Of a stretch of DNA of 64,000 bases, positions 61,292 through 64,000 are shown one piece after another. The position numbers and the translations under genes were made by a program. Each line of letters opens with the position of its first letter. Position 1 is the stretch's first letter. This DNA is from Caldilineaceae bacterium (GTDB lineage: Bacteria > Chloroflexota > Anaerolineae > Caldilineales > Caldilineaceae). The DNA lies in the NCBI GenBank assembly GCA_022842065.1, contig JALHQH010000008.1, positions 62,001 to 126,000 of the forward strand. Reading direction: 5' to 3'. The notes beneath the pieces were generated by a model. The model made no database searches. It was not told the origin of the DNA and was given only the letters and a program-made list of their open reading frames with translations.

Positions 61292-63244
61292 ATGGCAAAG
61301 ACTGTTGCGCCCTACGGGGCATGGCGCTCACCGATCAGTGCCGAATTATTGGCCGAGGCCGGCGTTTCGCTGAGCGCGTTGTGGATCGATGGTGCCGACA
61401 TTTATTGGATCGAAGGGCGACCACGCGAAGGGGGGCGTTATGTGATTGTGCGGCGTACCCCTGACGGCACCCAACGCGAAGTCACCCCCGCCGGCTTCAA
61501 TGCCCGCACGATGGTACACGAATATGGCGGCGGTAGCTATGTCGTCGCGCACGATGAGGCTGGTCACCCAGTGCTCTATTTCTCCAACTTCAGTGACCAA
61601 CGCCTCTATCGTCAATTACCTGGCCAAGCCCCCCAGCCGATTACGCCAGAACCAGCCACGCTCCGCGCCCTACGCTACGCCGATGGCCGAGTCACACCCG
61701 ATGGCCGCCGGCTAATTTGCGTGCGCGAACGGCACAGTGACGCTGGGGTGATCAACGAACTGGTGATCTTACCCACCGATGGGACTGGTGAAGCGACGAT
61801 TATTGCCGGCGGTTATGATTTTTATGCTGCCCCCCGCATCAGCCCCGACGGTCGCCAACTTGCTTGGCTCAGTTGGCATCACCCACTCTTACCCTGGGAT
61901 GGCTGTGAACTCTGGGTCGCCGATCTGGCCGTTGATGGCATCCTTAGCAACCAGCGCCAAGTGGCCGGCAGTGCTGACGAGTCAATCTTTCAGCCCGAGT
62001 GGAGCCCAAGTGGGGTGCTGCACTTTGTCTCGGATCGCACCGATTGGTGGAATCTTTATTGTGAACAAGGGGGCGAGATTGTGGCGTTGGCCCCCCTCGC
62101 CGGCGAATTTGGCAAACCGCAGTGGGTCTTTGGCCTCTCCCTCTACACCTTCCTTGCGGATGGCACCATTGCCGCGATCTATAGCCAAAATGGGATCGAC
62201 CAGTTGGGCCTGATTCGCCCTGGTACGCAGACAATCGAGGGGTTGGCCTGTGCGTACACCTCACTACACGGTGTCAAAAGTGCCGATCAAACCCTCTGGT
62301 TGATTGGGGGCAGCCCGACCAGCGGTGCTACCGTGATCACCCTTGACCCCACCACCGGCACCACGACTGCGATCCGCCACGGCATTCAACTGGCGGTCGA
62401 GCCGACCTTTTTCGCAAAACCGCAGCCCTTTGCCTTTCCCACCGAAGGTGAGCTCACCGCCCACGCCATCTTCTATCCACCCACCAGCCCGCTCTTTGCC
62501 GGCCCTAATACTGAGCGGCCACCGCTGCTCGTGATCTGTCACGGCGGGCCAACCAGCTCTACCCAAGCGCAACTCTCGCTGAGCGTACAATTCTGGACCA
62601 GCCGCGGCTTTGGCGTCGTCGATGTCAACTATGGCGGCAGCAGTGGTTATGGCCGCGCCTACCGCCAACGCTTGCATGAAAGTTGGGGCTTTGTCGATGT
62701 CATGGACTGTATCAACGCCGCCCGTCATCTGATCGACCAGGGTATCGTCGATGGCAGCCGCGTGGCGATCCGCGGCGGCAGCGCGGGCGGTTACACCACC
62801 TTGCGTGCCCTCACCTGGCAGAACTTTTTCGCGGCCGGGGCCAGCTACTACGGCCTCGCCGAGTTGGAGAGTTTCGTCCAAGATACCCACAAATTCGAGT
62901 CACGCTACCTCGATTACCTGATCGGCCCCTATCCCGCCGAAAAAGCCCGCTACATCGAGCGCTCGCCCGTCAACAGCGCCGATCAGCTCAACACCCCGGT
63001 GATCCTCTTGCAAGGGCTAGAAGACAAGATCGTCCCCCCCTCCCAGTCGGAGACGATGGTGAAAGCCCTCGAGAAAAAAGGGCTCCCCCACGCCTACCTC
63101 GCCTTCGAAGGCGAGCAACATGGCTTCCGCAAGGCGGAGAATATTATTCGGGCGCACGAGGCCGAGTTATATTTTTATGGGAAGATTTTTGGGTTTGATC
63201 CGGCGGATGAGATGGAAGGAGTGGAGATTAAGCATTTGGGGTAA
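61292..63244 (+). CDS. S9 family peptidase (acylaminoacyl/dipeptidyl peptidase-like)
   Basis: 650 residues without a signal peptide. Residues 1-390 form a beta-propeller with WD40-like repeats (ISPDGRQLAWLSWHHP, QPEWSPSGVLHFVSDR). The C-terminal alpha/beta-hydrolase has the nucleophile in IRGGSAGGYTTL, the Asp in EDKIVPPSQS and the His in GEQHGFRK. It cleaves short peptides, probably in the cytoplasm. A GAGGAAG site precedes the ATG. Confidence 0.93.
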   Translation: MAKTVAPYGAWRSPISAELLAEAGVSLSALWIDGADIYWIEGRPREGGRYVIVRRTPDGTQREVTPAGFNARTMVHEYGGGSYVVAHDEAGHPVLYFSNFSDQRLYRQLPGQAPQPITPEPATLRALRYADGRVTPDGRRLICVRERHSDAGVINELVILPTDGTGEATIIAGGYDFYAAPRISPDGRQLAWLSWHHPLLPWDGCELWVADLAVDGILSNQRQVAGSADESIFQPEWSPSGVLHFVSDRTDWWNLYCEQGGEIVALAPLAGEFGKPQWVFGLSLYTFLADGTIAAIYSQNGIDQLGLIRPGTQTIEGLACAYTSLHGVKSADQTLWLIGGSPTSGATVITLDPTTGTTTAIRHGIQLAVEPTFFAKPQPFAFPTEGELTAHAIFYPPTSPLFAGPNTERPPLLVICHGGPTSSTQAQLSLSVQFWTSRGFGVVDVNYGGSSGYGRAYRQRLHESWGFVDVMDCINAARHLIDQGIVDGSRVAIRGGSAGGYTTLRALTWQNFFAAGASYYGLAELESFVQDTHKFESRYLDYLIGPYPAEKARYIERSPVNSADQLNTPVILLQGLEDKIVPPSQSETMVKALEKKGLPHAYLAFEGEQHGFRKAENIIRAHEAELYFYGKIFGFDPADEMEGVEIKHLG

Positions 63245-63362
63245 GGGGAAAGAGCACCATGCAAGCCGATTGTGTAGGGTGTAATGGCTATGTTCAGTTC
63301 TGCTTATCGTCTAGGGGTGTATCATTAGCTACGGATAACTCAAGTGTGCAATCGTTAACTTT

Positions 63363-64000
63363 ATGAACAATCAACTAAACGGCAAGCATATCGAATTGCT
63401 CCATAAAACAAAACTTTTTAACAGACTTACTTCTCATGCGCTGGAAAGTATCATACCAGATTTTAAGCTACGCATCTATAGCAGAGGGGCTACTATTTTT
63501 AATCAAGGAGATGAAGGACGCTCATTATATGTCGTCTTTGATGGTTTGGTGCGAGTTTTTCACCTGAATGAGGAAGGTAACAAAACAACCGTTAACTTTT
63601 TTGAAGATGGCGAAATTTTTGGAGAATTTGCCGCGATTGATGATGAACCACGTTCAGCAACCGCAATGGCAGCCACGCATGTTGTTTTGCTTGAGATGCG
63701 CGGTGAGCATATTACATACCACCTTCAACAAACGCCTGGTATGGCATTGGCGATGTGCAGACAGCTTGTCTATAAAGCTCGTATCACTTCACAATATGCA
63801 GAGATGGTTGCACAACGTGATGCTAAGACCGGATTGCTGGGTGAGATCATACGCTATACACTCAAATTTGGTAAAGAACTAGAAGCAGATAGGCGTTATG
63901 AACTTGATCTCGGCTTGACACAAGAAGAATTAGGAACGCTAATCGGAAAAGGACGTACTACCATAAACCCAATTTTAAGAGATGCGGAAAAGCGTGGTTT
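63363..64000 (+). CDS. Crp/Fnr family transcriptional regulator (3' partial)
   Basis: 212 codons are seen before the window ends, with no stop. Residues about 20-130 form a cyclic-nucleotide-binding-like domain (IFNQGDEGRSLYVVFDGLVRVF, FFEDGEIFGEFAAIDDEPRSA). A long dimer helix and the start of a Crp-type winged helix follow (LTQEELGTLIGKGRTTINPIL). No Cys cluster for an iron-sulfur centre is visible. Codon use is clearly more AT-rich than in the upstream S9 peptidase gene, which hints at transfer or different origin. Confidence 0.9.
   Translation, partial: MNNQLNGKHIELLHKTKLFNRLTSHALESIIPDFKLRIYSRGATIFNQGDEGRSLYVVFDGLVRVFHLNEEGNKTTVNFFEDGEIFGEFAAIDDEPRSATAMAATHVVLLEMRGEHITYHLQQTPGMALAMCRQLVYKARITSQYAEMVAQRDAKTGLLGEIIRYTLKFGKELEADRRYELDLGLTQEELGTLIGKGRTTINPILRDAEKRG

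Overview
The window is bacterial, GC-rich and densely coded, and most likely comes from a member of the Chloroflexota (class not determined). Supporting signs are lipoproteins with long Ala/Thr/Glu/Pro-rich linkers after the lipobox, secreted proteins carrying a YLPxV/YLPxI motif, a MoeA fused to a periplasmic-binding domain, paired type I glutamine synthetases, and many short-unit repeats and long hairpins between genes. I see no rRNA or tRNA gene, no phage block and no intact insertion sequence. Both edges cut genes: a secreted multidomain protein on the left (start missing) and a Crp/Fnr regulator on the right (end missing).

Layout. 1-9 kb: secreted degenerate-metallopeptidase-like protein, aldo/keto reductase, a small minus-strand cluster (GNAT, DUF4037, lipoprotein), a rhamnose-type sugar-binding lipoprotein and a TIGR04076 protein. 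9-15 kb: moeA, an NmrA-like oxidoreductase with its Rrf2 regulator (both preceded by the same TTGTAA-N9-TTACAA operator), a VapBC-type module and a MoeA-PBP fusion. 15-24 kb: Gfo/Idh/MocA dehydrogenase, an unknown two-gene cassette, a histidine phosphatase, and the E2, E1beta and E1alpha genes of a 2-oxoacid/acetoin dehydrogenase complex. That complex is interrupted by a plus-strand pair encoding a Cys-less AhpD-like protein and a GAF histidine kinase. 24-32 kb: two secreted proteins, an HExxH protein and a molybdopterin oxidoreductase. 32-43 kb: two glutamine synthetases, a phosphotransferase, a queuosine-precursor transporter behind a preQ1-I riboswitch, a heptanucleotide array, a metallophosphoesterase, an OmpR/HK pair and a 2-hydroxyacid dehydrogenase. 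43-52 kb: sugar isomerase, purH behind a ZTP riboswitch and terminator, an Rpn-like nuclease, and a redox-signalling trio (UBP zinc finger, cyclic-nucleotide-binding-domain histidine kinase, receiver fused to a thioredoxin-reductase-like flavoprotein). 52-64 kb: HIT protein, mscL, an orphan xanthine-dehydrogenase-type subunit, a Uma2 protein, a nitroreductase, a four-gene Mn/Zn/Fe ABC transporter behind a DtxR-type operator, an S9 peptidase and the Crp/Fnr regulator.

Three themes stand out. First, metabolite sensing by RNA: a ZTP riboswitch with a consensus promoter ahead of purH, and a preQ1-I riboswitch ahead of the queuosine-precursor transporter. Second, unusual signalling proteins: both metal-ABC permeases carry C-terminal winged-helix domains, an AhpD-like protein has lost its CxxC cysteines beside a histidine kinase, and a receiver/thioredoxin-reductase fusion has lost its CxxC. 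Third, gene ends are marked by long, nearly perfect hairpins of recurrent geometry and by short tandem-repeat arrays (GAGACAC heptamers and others). The repeat units also appear in frame inside linkers of real enzymes.
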